64,000 nucleotides of DNA from Metabacillus endolithicus (GTDB taxonomy: Bacteria > Bacillota > Bacilli > Bacillales > Bacillaceae): positions 248,001 to 312,000 of the forward strand of contig NZ_CP095550.1 in assembly GCF_023078335.1 (NCBI RefSeq), read 5' to 3'. The notes under the pieces were generated by a model that saw nothing but the letters and a program-made list of their open reading frames with translations, had not been told where the DNA came from and made no database searches. Of this stretch, positions 26,921 to 36,049 are shown piece by piece. The position numbers and the translations under genes are program-made. Position 1 is the stretch's first letter; every line of letters begins with the position of its first letter.

Positions 26921-27322
26921 TTATTTAACAACTCTTACATATGTTTTATCTGTTATTTCAATTTGATCTACATTAGTGTCCTTTATTTTTAACTCATTTT
27001 CTCTCTTCTCAGTTTCTTCACCTAACCAACAACTATAAACTTCAAAGTACTCTCCTGGTTTCAGGAACTTATCCATTATTTCGCATAGTCTTATGATTTT
27101 TTTCTTTGATTCAGCATTTACTTCTGAATTAGTGTGTATGGAAATATCGATTCCCCAATCGGTTGAAACCTCATAGACAAAACAAGTAGTGAATTGATAC
27201 TTTTTTACATTTAATCGATGATAATCCTCCGAAAAAGAATTACCTATTAGTAATACATCATTTGAGTCTTCGGAACTTAAAGGTAGTTCTACATTACACC
27301 CAATATAACTTGCTAAGCTCAT
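26921..27322 (-). CDS. Unknown cytosolic protein
   Basis: 133 residues behind AAAGGGAGGGAATCGTT. Contains FVYEVSTDWGIDISIHTN and EYFEVYSCWLGEETEKREN. Acidic, with no membrane segment. Family not recognised; the size and the single-gene unit resemble immunity or accessory proteins, but there is no direct evidence. Confidence 0.65.
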   Translation of the reverse strand: MSLASYIGCNVELPLSSEDSNDVLLIGNSFSEDYHRLNVKKYQFTTCFVYEVSTDWGIDISIHTNSEVNAESKKKIIRLCEIMDKFLKPGEYFEVYSCWLGEETEKRENELKIKDTNVDQIEITDKTYVRVVK

Positions 27323-27516
27323 AACGATTCCCTCCCTTTTCTTAAGTAATAATCTAGATATGCTCTCCCAAGCTACTACAGGTTTTAAATTATGAATTAA
27401 TAGTAAAGAAGAAAAGAAATTTTATCCTTCTATCGCATTTTACACTTCAATCTTGTACACAGTTATAGCAGTAATTTTCCTTATCTATACTTATAAAGAA
27501 TACTTCTAATAAATTA

Positions 27517-27548
27517 AACACACACATTTTGGGTAATGTGTGTGTTTA
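27517..27548. terminator. Hairpin terminator
   Basis: AAACACACACATT pairs with AATGTGTGTGTTT around TTGGGT, just beyond the stop of the next minus-strand gene. Confidence 0.75.
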
Positions 27549-27553
27549 TTAAT

Positions 27554-28168
27554 TCATATTATGTTAGTTTCTTTATTCATGATTTGCGCTTCGTTAGCAT
27601 TAGTTGATTTATATTTGTAATTTTTTTCAATCTTTGCAATTTCAGATATTGACTCATTATATTCTATTTCTGTAAAAATACTGTATCTTTTTAGATTATT
27701 ATAAAATTCTTTAGCAGCAACAATTAAATGAAACAAGTATTCATTACTGTTAACTATTCCTGAGTAGTATATATCATCAGGATCATACTCATTAAAGATT
27801 TCCCACTTTAAGTTTCCTATTTCATCTTCTTTTGTTAATCTTAGAATATTAGGATCAATTCCTAATAATACTTCGCTAATCTTTCTCGCTTGATACTTAA
27901 TTATAGCATCAATTATATCCTCCCATAAGTTTAATCCCTTAAATTTATGGTCTAACAGTATATTATTATTGAATTCGATATTAATACAAAGTTCTAGATG
28001 CTTTGAATCAATTAGATCCTCTTCTATTAACTTTTTCACTTGAGATTCTTGATTAAAAGATATATAGCACACTTCTGGAAATTTCACTAAACATTCCTCA
28101 AAATTGCTCCCTAATTTTTGGTCAATAATGTTTCTTGGTATTACTAAATAGGTTTTAATATTATTCAT
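27554..28168 (-). CDS. Unknown cytosolic protein
   Basis: 204 residues behind TAGGTGGTGAAAA. Rich in Ile, Asn, Glu and Lys, with segments GLNLWEDIIDAIIKYQ and NEYLFHLIVAAKEFYNNLKR that look helical. No signal peptide or recognised motif. It shares a unit with the 133-residue gene but each has its own downstream signal. Confidence 0.6.
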   Translation of the reverse strand: MNNIKTYLVIPRNIIDQKLGSNFEECLVKFPEVCYISFNQESQVKKLIEEDLIDSKHLELCINIEFNNNILLDHKFKGLNLWEDIIDAIIKYQARKISEVLLGIDPNILRLTKEDEIGNLKWEIFNEYDPDDIYYSGIVNSNEYLFHLIVAAKEFYNNLKRYSIFTEIEYNESISEIAKIEKNYKYKSTNANEAQIMNKETNII

Positions 28169-28223
28169 TTTTCACCACCTAGATAACATTCGTCTACACC
28201 ATCTTTTTCTAAATCCATTTTCA

Positions 28224-28280
28224 ATTCAATTTGGTTGCCACTATTTCTTGTTCAAGAACAGTGCTTTTATTGATAAAGAT
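28224..28280 (+). repeat. Array hairpin repeat
   Basis: ATTCAATTTGGTTGCC, TTTCTTGTTCAAGAACAGTG, CTTTTATTGATAAAGAT. Confidence 0.7.
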
Positions 28281-28299
28281 TACATTTAAAGAAATTTCA

Positions 28300-28722
28300 C
28301 TAATTTTCCTCTTGATAAATTTCCAACTTTATAGGAATTAATCCTAAAGGTGCATTAAACTCTTTAAGACTTTCAATATGTTTGAAAAATTCATCAATAT
28401 CTACATAATCCATAGACCATTCTTCTACCTTTAACTTCTTTAATTCCTTGGTTGGTTTAAATAGAAATTCACAGTGCAGTTGTTCCAAATGAGAATATTC
28501 ACCTTCTAGATATACACTAAATTGACGTACAAAATCAAAATGGAATAATTTCTCTCCAGTAAAATTATAAACCCCACATTGAAATAAGATTTCTCTTTCT
28601 TCTTCTCCCTCAACTAACTCTATTGAAAAAGCTTTAAAAGCTTCCCAGACATCTTTTATATTAACTGTACCTTCACCGATCTTATTTTTAAGGTAACTTT
28701 CTGCATTCATAACCGTAATCAT
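28300..28722 (-). CDS. Unknown acidic protein
   Basis: 140 residues behind AAACAGGAGGTAAAGCT. Contains LFQCGVYNFTGEKLFHFDFV and EEWSMDYVDIDEFFKHIESL. Acidic and cytosolic. The family is not recognised. A strong ribosome site and complete ORF support a real gene. Confidence 0.65.
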   Translation of the reverse strand: MITVMNAESYLKNKIGEGTVNIKDVWEAFKAFSIELVEGEEEREILFQCGVYNFTGEKLFHFDFVRQFSVYLEGEYSHLEQLHCEFLFKPTKELKKLKVEEWSMDYVDIDEFFKHIESLKEFNAPLGLIPIKLEIYQEEN

Positions 28723-28829
28723 AGCTTTACCTCCTGTTTACAATTCATAATTTCAAAACTTCCACGACTAAAATAATCATTTAATAATGGAATTCTTTAT
28801 TTTTAGATAAATGATTAAAACAGAAATTT

Positions 28830-29174
28830 TTATAATCCAAAATGGATCATGTATTTCTTTTGTTGATTAGCAATTACAATCATTTCATACAGTCTATTAA
28901 CCTCAACTGAATCTTTATATAATGTTGAAGAGATTAATATGTCACAAAATTATGATAATGATTCTGGAGGTATTATTGTAATTCCAGTATTAGCTAACCC
29001 GAACTCTGAACGTTGAAGCGAATGAAAATAGGTTCTTACTTTAGGTAGATGTTCACTTAAGGTATCGATAACCTCTTCATCAACAGAAATACAATTGTAC
29101 TTTGATGGTTCATAATTAAACTTGTTTTGATTAGGATTAATATTATCAATTATTCCAAATTCATGAACTGGCAT
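28830..29174 (-). pseudogene. Unknown protein with an in-frame stop
   Basis: The open part (28950-29174, 74 residues, behind AAAAAGGAGGACGATCA) reads MPVHEFGIIDNINPNQNKFN onward. After TAA at 28950-28952 the same frame continues plausibly (DSVEVNRLYEMIVIANQQKK) to a stop at 28830. A nonsense change may have removed about 40 residues. Function unknown. Confidence 0.5.
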
Positions 29175-29238
29175 TGATCGTCCTCCTTTTTCATATCTTT
29201 TATTGCTTGTTCAACTTCTAACAGCAAGGTACCATTGA

Positions 29239-29602
29239 CTAATCAGACAATCCTTGCCCTTCTCTAACTTTCAAAATCATTTCAGCATTGAAACTTAGGA
29301 TTCCTAATTCATTGCTATGAGCTAGCTTTTTTAACATATTTTCAACTTCTATTGATTTATAATCTATATCCAAAGCTATTCCACAAGCCCCAAATAATCA
29401 CATTCGGCTCTGTATGACACAAAAGTATATCAAGCATTTCTTCGGCTAACTCTCTATCCTCTTTCATTACAATAGAAATTTTGTATAGATTATCACTGGC
29501 TTTATTGCCCCTTTTAGAATCACCATTAATAGTTGATTTTCCCTGTATTAATGCGTTCTCAATAAATAGTTCAGTAAGATCATTTATATCTTTGTTCATC
29601 AT
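29239..29602 (-). pseudogene. DUF2019-like protein, frameshifted
   Basis: From MMNKDINDLTELFIENALIQ (behind CTTGGAGATGAGA) through NGDSKRGNKASDNLYKI and HTEPNVIIW the sequence resembles DUF2019, a HEAT-like helical repeat domain. An extra G in TGGGGC near 29384 shifts the frame. The other frame carries ACGIALDIDYKSIEVENMLK and AHSNELGILSFNAEMIL to 29239. The intact length would be about 121 residues. Confidence 0.6.
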
Positions 29603-29654
29603 TCTCATCTCCAAGATCTGGTAGGTAGAAAAGGTTAATCCACATTAAAGTTTG

Positions 29655-30029
29655 CTAAATTGAATAATATAAGTTCTTACCTATAAAATAAGTTATTAAA
29701 AAGTGAACTAGCCCAATAGTAAATAACAATATTATAAATATAGGACCTAATATAAATAGAGGTAAAACGCTATATTGAATGCCCAAAAAGAATAATAAAA
29801 TGAGCATAATAATACCTAGGGATATAGTAGTTTTAATGTTTCTTACGAGAAGTAATATAGACATTATTGAACTAAATAATAAAACTCCACCAGTTAGAAA
29901 GAGGACGCTCTTAATCATGTCTAACAGAGGAAAATTTTCTAGGTCACGTATCGGAAAATTAACTAAACAAATCGTTAAAGACAAAAATACTGACAAAAGT
30001 AGCCAACTCCAAAAAAAGTACTTTCTCAC
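29655..30029 (-). CDS. Four-segment membrane protein
   Basis: The start is the GTG of MRKYFFWSWLLLSVF behind AAGAGGTGCTGT. 124 residues hold about four hydrophobic segments separated by short loops (NFPIRDLENFPLLDMIKS). Family unknown. Confidence 0.55.
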   Translation of the reverse strand: MRKYFFWSWLLLSVFLSLTICLVNFPIRDLENFPLLDMIKSVLFLTGGVLLFSSIMSILLLVRNIKTTISLGIIMLILLFFLGIQYSVLPLFILGPIFIILLFTIGLVHFLITYFIGKNLYYSI

Positions 30030-30167
30030 ACAGCACCTCTTACTCAAAAATATCTTTAATAAAATATATAGAATAACCAATGTAGATGTACATGGAAATG
30101 TTTTGTATTTAATAAATTCATCAAACTACTTTTCAAATGCAATTTTATAACCCTTTTATACTTTAAT

Positions 30168-30244
30168 AATCTTCTCCAATCTGGTCATATTCATGAAAAA
30201 AACACCATTCTTATTCAAGAATTGCGCTTTGTTTTGCGGAAGAT
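30168..30244 (+). repeat. Array hairpin repeat, full length
   Basis: The left end ATCTTCTCCAATCTGGTC, middle ATTCTTATTCAAGAATTGCG, right end CTTTGTTTTGCGGAAGAT. The terminal ATCTTC / GAAGAT inverted pair is intact. Confidence 0.85.
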
Positions 30245-30387
30245 AACTATTTAGTAAGGCACCCTTTAGTTGAAGAAGGACGTTCACCAATTTTTTGGAT
30301 TAGTCCTTATTTATTCCTCATATGTATTTCTTTTTCAAAATTAGCGAATAGTATGCATATTAATAATGGGATGAACGGGGTCTTGGA

Positions 30388-30846
30388 ATGACATTTGCTA
30401 TCACATTATTTGCAATGTCTTGGTCTTTTTATATTTTGTTTGCGGATAAAAGCAAACTTCCGTTCTTTTTATCAACTGTTTACTTTGGTATGATTGTCGC
30501 ATTAATGAGTGATTTATTTATGCATGTTGTGGAATTATGGAAGTTTAATATAGAAAACAGACTCCATATTTTTATTGCACGTTGGTTAACTTCTTGGGGT
30601 GTCTATTTTGTCATCATGTATTTATTCCTGCAATGGCTTCCCAAGGAAAGATCCCTCTCATCGATTTTCAAATATCTTTTTTATTGGACAACCTTTAGTA
30701 TAATAGCTGAATGGCTCTTTGTAAGAATGGGATGGTTTATACATCTGAAATGGTGGAACTTATTTCACTCTTATTGGGCGGATTGGGTATTATATAGTAT
30801 TTTTTATCTTCATTATAAATGGATAGAAAAGAAAAGGAATAACTAA
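30388..30846 (+). CDS. CBO0543-family membrane protein
   Basis: 152 residues, about five membrane segments, with aromatic-rich loops: MGWFIHLKWWNLFHSYWADW near the end. It matches the CBO0543 pattern seen at 1366 and 31022. Function unknown; some members occur near sporulation or stress genes. Confidence 0.7.
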   Translation: MTFAITLFAMSWSFYILFADKSKLPFFLSTVYFGMIVALMSDLFMHVVELWKFNIENRLHIFIARWLTSWGVYFVIMYLFLQWLPKERSLSSIFKYLFYWTTFSIIAEWLFVRMGWFIHLKWWNLFHSYWADWVLYSIFYLHYKWIEKKRNN

Positions 30847-31021
30847 CTACACTTTCTGCTACATATTAAGACAGTAAGACCTTATAACAATTCCCTATTT
30901 CTCATACGCTTATTGAATAATTGATTTGTCACATTTTATGCGTACTGTGCAATAGACATTTTTAATTTCACATAAAAATTTAAATTTTTGCCAACCTATG
31001 TTTAGGAGGTGCGCAATACTT

Positions 31022-31531
31022 ATGAATAATAAATTAGATAAAACAATTGAATTATCAGCGTGGATCATAACGTCGATATTATTAATTAAATATGTTCCTA
31101 AAAACAAAATACGGGAAGCACATATATCCTTTTTGTTTAAACAAGTCATTACATGGCTTTTCGGTTTACTTGTAGTTGAGAAAGGTTTAATTTCTTATCC
31201 TAATCGTCTATTCTTTAAAAAAGCAATTAAATCTAGTTTTACATTTGAATACTTTGTTTATCCTGCGTTGTGCTCATTATTCAATTTATATTATCCAGAA
31301 AAGGGTAGTAAAGTTGTAAAACTAATTTATTACGGTATCCACACATCCATAATTACATGTTTTGAAATATTTGCTGTCAAATACACTAACCTAATTAAGT
31401 ATAACAATTGGACATGGTATTGGAGCTTTATTACAATGTGGTTATCTTATTACGTGTCACGCATTTACCACAGATGGTTTTATAAAAGTAGATCTATTAA
31501 CAATAGAATTTTCTACAATATTTTTAAATAA
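31022..31531 (+). CDS. CBO0543-family membrane protein
   Basis: The start is the ATG of MNNKLDKTIELSAWII behind TTTAGGAGGTGCGC. 169 residues, about five membrane segments, ending WTWYWSFITMWLSYYVSRIY. It is in tandem with the paralog at 30388 within one array unit. Confidence 0.72.
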   Translation: MNNKLDKTIELSAWIITSILLIKYVPKNKIREAHISFLFKQVITWLFGLLVVEKGLISYPNRLFFKKAIKSSFTFEYFVYPALCSLFNLYYPEKGSKVVKLIYYGIHTSIITCFEIFAVKYTNLIKYNNWTWYWSFITMWLSYYVSRIYHRWFYKSRSINNRIFYNIFK

Positions 31532-31537
31532 TCGAAG

Positions 31538-31567
31538 GAGTAGGCACAAATTCCCTACTCTTTTTTT
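31538..31567 (+). terminator. Intrinsic terminator after the CBO0543 pair
   Basis: GGAGTAGG-CACAAATT-CCCTACTC followed by TTTTTTT. Confidence 0.85.
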
Positions 31568-31772
31568 GGTATATAGAGTTACTGCATACAATAAATATGC
31601 TTTGTAGTGTATATATAAAGAATTGGAAATAGTTTAACCTTTTTAGATGAACAATTTTAATTTTCTTTAAGAAAGGAATAAAGAGAAAAGCAAATAGTCC
31701 ATTCGCTATCGCATTAATCATTACAAATTATTTGAAGTTACCATATGAAAATTTAAGGAACCACAAAGACAT

Positions 31773-31842
31773 AGGAAAATATGGACCTAACATGAAAAGG
31801 CACTTAACTTTTATCAAGATAAGCGCTTCGTTTGTGGAAGAT
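31773..31842 (+). repeat. Array hairpin repeat, full length
   Basis: GGAAAATATGGACCTAACAT, CTTAACTTTTATCAAGATAA, GCGCTTCGTTTGTGGAAGAT. Confidence 0.85.
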
Positions 31843-31896
31843 TTTCTTTATAGGAAGTACTTAATAAAGTAATAAACTTAATTAAATATATCCCCC

Positions 31897-32621
31897 TTAA
31901 AAGTTGCTAAGTAACCTTTTTACTGCATCAACTACAACCTCTGGTTCATCATTTTGTATATAATGTGCAGAATTTTCAGCAATAATTAACTCCCCGTTTG
32001 AAGATATATCTAGAATTTCCCTTTGCATCTCATTCCATAATTCTTGCGATTCCTTTGTATAATGTGCCTTTTTACCAGCTGAAAGGACACTTAATGGCAC
32101 ATTTAATAAACTTCTAGATTCCTTTAATTGTTTTAAACTTTCCATAAATTCATCATAATTACCTTCATGAACAAATTGTTTATTATATGCTTCCTGAAAC
32201 TCATCAGACATCGTTGGAAGAAATCTCTCTCTATAATCTTCAGGTGTAGAATCAACTAATATAAGTCCACAAACATCATTAGTATATTCAGTTGAATACA
32301 TTCTTGCATTAACTCCACCAAATGAATGAGCAACTAAGATAAAAGGGAGTTTGATCTTTGTTCTTTTAACTAGTTCTCTTAATTCTTTAATCATTTCTCT
32401 GCTCGTTCTTGGTCTAGAACTTGATGCACTTTTCCTAAGCCTGCTCTATCATAAATTAAAACATCTGTTAGCAATGAAAGTTCCGATATAACTGAATCCC
32501 ACGCCTTTGAATAATCACCATACCCAGCATCCATTACTATTGTAGGCTTTCCATTATTTTTACCAACCAACTTAGCATATAAATGAAAATCATTTATTTT
32601 TATAAGCATCTCTTTAATCAT
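31897..32621 (-). pseudogene. Alpha/beta hydrolase, frameshifted
   Basis: The N-terminal frame (MIKEMLIKINDFHLYAKLVG; VLIYDRAGLGK) and C-terminal frame (LVAHSFGGVNARMYSTEY, the nucleophile elbow AHSFGG) join if one A is added to AAAA near 32435, giving GKSASSSRPRTSREMIKELR. The C-terminal ENSAHYIQND holds the catalytic His. The intact enzyme would be about 240 residues; the substrate is unknown. Confidence 0.8.
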
Positions 32622-32696
32622 TTACTACCTCTCTTTAACTAATGTACTCAAAACCATTTAACCTTTCCTAATTTTAACAGATATTGTTCTTCCTTA

Positions 32697-32767
32697 TTAG
32701 ACAATCTGCCTTAAACTGAAATAAGCACCTCTCCTTGTTTCAGAAAAGCGCTTTGTTTGTGGAATAT
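32697..32767 (+). repeat. Array hairpin repeat, full length
   Basis: TTAGACAATCTGCCTTAAAC, CTCTCCTTGTTTCAGAAAAG, CGCTTTGTTTGTGGAATAT. Confidence 0.85.
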
Positions 32768-32815
32768 TAACAATAGAATTCCTATTAAAAGAAATTATTA
32801 ATTTATCAAATTTAC

Positions 32816-33253
32816 TTAATCCCAATGATTGAAAATAATATCTCCAATCCTATTAGGCTTCCAAAATGCTACTTGTTTCAATTCAGCACTGTAAAGTTCA
32901 TTTTCAAACTGTGATAATGGCTTATTAAGTTCTTCGGTACTTAATATTTGATAATATGGCCTAAACAGATCATATAATAGCGAATCGTCAATGAATTTAA
33001 TTTGATCGAATTGAACAATAGATGCAAACGCTAATAAAGGATAATGTGCATTAAGTAGAATATAAATATGTTTATTTACAGCATTTACTTCTACTTTAAA
33101 AAAGTTAGATTCTTGAGGTTCATTAAATTTTAAAACAGATCCTCCGTTGGCATAGATAAGGCTAAAACACAGATGTTTAAAATGTCTGCCGTCCACTTCT
33201 GGAGTTTCATTTTGCTGCTCATAAAAACCTGTTATACCTTTATAAAGCTTCAT
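32816..33253 (-). CDS. Unknown cytosolic protein
   Basis: The start is the ATG of MKLYKGITGFYEQQNETPEV behind AAGGTGAGATTC. 145 residues, with HLCFSLIYANGGSVLKFNEP and FRPYYQILSTEELNKPLSQF. It resembles small immunity-type proteins in size and acidity, but I cannot assign a family. Confidence 0.6.
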   Translation of the reverse strand: MKLYKGITGFYEQQNETPEVDGRHFKHLCFSLIYANGGSVLKFNEPQESNFFKVEVNAVNKHIYILLNAHYPLLAFASIVQFDQIKFIDDSLLYDLFRPYYQILSTEELNKPLSQFENELYSAELKQVAFWKPNRIGDIIFNHWD

Positions 33254-33328
33254 GAATCTCACCTTATCTTTCAATAATTAAGAAAGTCTTTATTAAGAAA
33301 TGTCTCCCACCCTTAATTGTATAGATCG

Positions 33329-33694
33329 TTACTGATGTCTAAAATCAAATTTTTGATGCGGTACATCTAATTCTTGTCCGTTAATCATAACTGTATCATT
33401 GTCAGTCCAAGTAATATTTGCAATTTCTTCTCTATCATTCCAATATATATTTTTAGATTTATTATTTTTTTCATTAAAAACTAATTCACCACGAACAGCA
33501 TAAGATGTTGTTGCACCTCCATTGACAACATATGTATTTAAGGTATATTTTCCATCAGGTGAAGTTTTCTTTGATAGAAATTCTCCTGTTGGTAATCTAT
33601 TCATATCAAAAAATGCGCAATAAACCCCATAACTCCCTAATGCAATAAATAATAAAGAAACAAAAATAACAAGTTTTAATATTTTTTCATTTAT
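33329..33694 (-). CDS. DUF5412 membrane-anchored protein with an unusual start
   Basis: The globular part (33329-33604) has MNRLPTGEFLSKKTSPDGKY and YVVNGGATTSYAVRGELVF, the DUF5412 hallmark. Upstream the same frame encodes a membrane helix (KLVIFVSLLFIALGSYGVY) beginning at ATA 33692-33694, placed correctly behind GGGGGAGAACGG where the family would start with Met. Either ATA is used or the start codon has mutated. Confidence 0.75.
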   Translation of the reverse strand: MNEKILKLVIFVSLLFIALGSYGVYCAFFDMNRLPTGEFLSKKTSPDGKYTLNTYVVNGGATTSYAVRGELVFNEKNNKSKNIYWNDREEIANITWTDNDTVMINGQELDVPHQKFDFRHQ

Positions 33695-33855
33695 TCCGTT
33701 CTCCCCCAGCTAGCAATAAAACATATTAAGATAATCATACCCTATATTTCACAATGTTCTATTGGTAAAATCCCCCTTAGTTTTGTGTGAATTTTTATAG
33801 AAAACTGCAAAGTATTTCTCACAACCTCTTAGTCTTTCCTTGATTTAACCTATCT

Positions 33856-33914
33856 CCCTCTTCTAATTAACAAAGCGCAAATGTTATTAAACATTTGCGC
33901 TTCGATTGATGAAC
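33856..33914 (+). repeat. Array hairpin repeat
   Basis: A perfect stem AAGCGCAAATGTT / AACATTTGCGCTT with tail CGATTGATGAACAA. It ends 6 bp before the next minus-strand stop. Confidence 0.8.
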
Positions 33915-33919
33915 AACTT

Positions 33920-34120
33920 TTATCTTTTTCCCGTTATAGTTCGCCTTATATCAAATATTCCAATCGTTCCACAAATCAATACGCCTAATCCTAATATGCA
34001 TGTAAGAATCCAATTATTTCCCCAGGTAATAAATACACTACATAAACAACTTATCGCAATAATTAATGCTCCATATTTCACTCGCCAATTTTCTAATTTT
34101 GGTGGATTTTCATTACTCAA
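33920..34120 (-). CDS. Small two-segment membrane protein
   Basis: The start is the TTG of MSNENPPKLENWRVKYGALI behind TTGGGGGGCAAAT. 66 residues, two helices (about 18-36 and 40-58), then a basic end (IRRTITGKR). Function unknown; sole gene of its unit. Confidence 0.6.
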   Translation of the reverse strand: MSNENPPKLENWRVKYGALIIAISCLCSVFITWGNNWILTCILGLGVLICGTIGIFDIRRTITGKR

Positions 34121-34250
34121 AATAATTTGCCCCCCAATTCTTTTCACACCTATCATAATTGTAACATATTGTAAATTACTTAATATTCCCTTCTTTCACT
34201 AAGCAGGTTAGCTTAAGTACAAAGTATCACAATTTAAAATACCCTAGTGT

Positions 34251-34328
34251 TTGTTAAAGTTAAACAACCTGGCCCTATAATATAAAAGAACGACATTCTT
34301 ATTCAAGAATGGCGCCGTTTGTGGAAAA
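34251..34328 (+). repeat. Array hairpin repeat, full length
   Basis: TTGTTAAAGTTAAACAACCT, GGCCCTATAATATAAAAG, ACATTCTTATTCAAGAATGG, CGCCGTTTGTGGAAAAT. Confidence 0.8.
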
Positions 34329-34676
34329 TCAATTATTAGTTTTTTTCTCGTAACCTTTTCCCACAACGGTCTCTTTATTCAAATCCACATACACAATAAG
34401 TTTGCCTACAGAATCAGTTTCAGTACCATTAAATATTACTGCATATAGCCTCTTACCGATAAGGTTATTGCCAAGCTGTTCACTTAACTCATCATTTACT
34501 GTCACTTTTTTTACTGATGAATCCTTTGGAGACACAAGAATTTTATCTTGTTCCTCCTTTGTTAGGCTATTAAAGGCAACCAGCTCAATTGGTATATTAT
34601 CCCCTTGAAAAAAATTACATCCACTAATAATAATAAATAGATAGGCAAAAAGAGAAATCAAAATATGTTTTTTCAA
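34329..34676 (-). CDS. Lipoprotein, unknown function
   Basis: A longer frame runs through the neighbouring repeat, but the real start is the TTG at 34676 (MKKHILISLFAYLFIIISGC) behind ATAGGAGTGAGATT. The lipobox ISGC gives a 115-residue anchored protein. The C-terminal half (KRLYAVIFNGTETDSVGKLI) looks like a small beta domain. Confidence 0.7.
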   Translation of the reverse strand: MKKHILISLFAYLFIIISGCNFFQGDNIPIELVAFNSLTKEEQDKILVSPKDSSVKKVTVNDELSEQLGNNLIGKRLYAVIFNGTETDSVGKLIVYVDLNKETVVGKGYEKKTNN

Positions 34677-34729
34677 AATCTCACTCCTATAAGGTACTCT
34701 ATTAATAGTTCTGTAAAAGCGATCACTTT

Positions 34730-34803
34730 GTGCAGCAATCACGCTTCTTAACATGAAAAAGCACTTTCCTTTATTCAAGATAAGTGCTTTTATTGTTGAA
34801 GAT
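34730..34803 (+). repeat. Array hairpin repeat, full length
   Basis: The left end GTGCAGCAATCACGCTTCTT, stem GCACTTTCCTTTATTCAAGA, then TAAGTGCTTTTATTGTTGAA and GAT. Confidence 0.85.
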
Positions 34804-34899
34804 TGTTTCTTTACTTTATTAGTTAAGTGAGCACTAAACAACCTAAAATATTCCAACTAGTGTTATTATAAAAATGTATACTTATTTTGGAGGCTAAAC

Positions 34900-35322
34900 A
34901 TGATGTTCTCATTAGAAATTCATAATGCAATTTGGCTTTTTTTAGTCATATTTATGTTACATGATTTTGAAGAAATAATCAGTGTTGAAAGTTGGTCTAT
35001 GAAAACGTCGAGTCTAGTTGAAAGTAATGATAATCGCCTAAAGAAGTTAATTTGGAGCTTCTGGAATATTAATTCACATTCTTTTGCTAAGAGAGATGTG
35101 GTAATATTTTTAGTTGCCTCAACTATCGTGTTCATAAAGGTACAATTCATTGAAAGTGGATGGACATCAATCTTATTTATGATTTTTTTGTGTTTTGTAA
35201 TATTACATAACCTTGTTCATCTCATACAGACCCTTATTTTGAAAACTTATACCCCCGGTCTCTACACGGCAATCGGACTTGTTACACCGTATACAATTTA
35301 TTTATTTTACAGATTAGTATAG
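34900..35322 (+). CDS. HXXEE-domain membrane protein
   Basis: 140 residues behind TTTTGGAGGCTAAAC. The eponymous motif is in FLVIFMLHDFEEIISVESW (H-x-x-E-E). About four membrane segments. The conserved His/Glu pair suggests a metal site; function unknown. Plus-strand gene alone between two repeats. Confidence 0.85.
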   Translation: MMFSLEIHNAIWLFLVIFMLHDFEEIISVESWSMKTSSLVESNDNRLKKLIWSFWNINSHSFAKRDVVIFLVASTIVFIKVQFIESGWTSILFMIFLCFVILHNLVHLIQTLILKTYTPGLYTAIGLVTPYTIYLFYRLV

Positions 35323-35355
35323 TTTGTCACCTTTTTTCAGAAAAATAGGTACATA

Positions 35356-35403
35356 ATAGGTACATATCCTTTTTTCAAGAACAGCGCACGATTGCTGAAT
35401 AAT
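35356..35403 (+). repeat. Array repeat, shortened
   Basis: ATAGGTACATATCC, TTTTTTCAAGAACAGCGC, ACGATTGCTGAATAAT. Confidence 0.6.
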
Positions 35404-35558
35404 GCTATAAAAATAAAATTATATTACAATCCTTAGAAAGCTGATTACAATTGATTGATTTACCTATTTTATGACCTATCTTATAACACTATTTTAGTAC
35501 TATTAAATAACTTCAACAATTTATCTAAATAAAAGCAAAAACTGTAAACTCTACATTT

Positions 35559-35601
35559 ATACCCTAACATGTAAAAAGGCACTTATTATTGTTCGTGAAT
35601 A
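35559..35601 (+). repeat. Degenerate array repeat
   Basis: TATACCCTAACATGTAAAAA, GGCACTTATTATTGTTCGTG, AATAG. The left block is kept and the stem lost. Confidence 0.45.
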
Positions 35602-35607
35602 GCCCCA

Positions 35608-35844
35608 TTAGTTCATTAATAATCCTTGAATTGATACAAATAAAGAAAATATGAAAACGGCTATAAGTAACCAGCCGAGTGTTTTTTTCTCTTTACGAAA
35701 TTCTTCTAACCCCATTACCAACATTAATAAACCCAAAAGTAATATCATAATTGATTGAAAATCAAAATTCTTTGTAATGAGTCCATAAACGGCAATTATA
35801 AGAACAACTGGTGATAAGACATAACGTAATATCTTTAACAACAA
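35608..35844 (-). CDS. DUF3953 membrane protein
   Basis: 78 residues from a TTG start behind GAGAGGGGATTA. Three membrane segments. ILLLGLLMLVMGLEEFRKEK followed by GWLLIAVFIFSLFVSIQG is the DUF3953 signature. Function unknown. Confidence 0.78.
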   Translation of the reverse strand: MLLKILRYVLSPVVLIIAVYGLITKNFDFQSIMILLLGLLMLVMGLEEFRKEKKTLGWLLIAVFIFSLFVSIQGLLMN

Positions 35845-35931
35845 TAATCCCCTCTCTTTATTACACTATTCTGTACCTTTAAGTATATTTCTTCATAAAT
35901 TCTTCCTAATTTTAACATAATCTTCTGCCCC

Positions 35932-36010
35932 TTTTGTTAAATAATATGGCCCTTTAAAGAAAGATAGGGCGCAATTCATTACTGCAGAATCGCGCTTTTA
36001 TTGTTGAATA
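35932..36010 (+). repeat. Array hairpin repeat, full length
   Basis: TTTTGTTAAATAATATGGCC, stem GCGCAATTC / GAATCGCGC, tail TTTTATTGTTGAATAA. Confidence 0.85.
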
Positions 36011-36049
36011 AGTTTGTTTAAATACCTCTGTAACAATAGTTAATAACAG

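Noticed and set aside
31524..31721. 65-residue minus-strand ORF after the CBO0543 pair
   Set aside because: It overlaps the plus-strand terminator and lacks a ribosome site.
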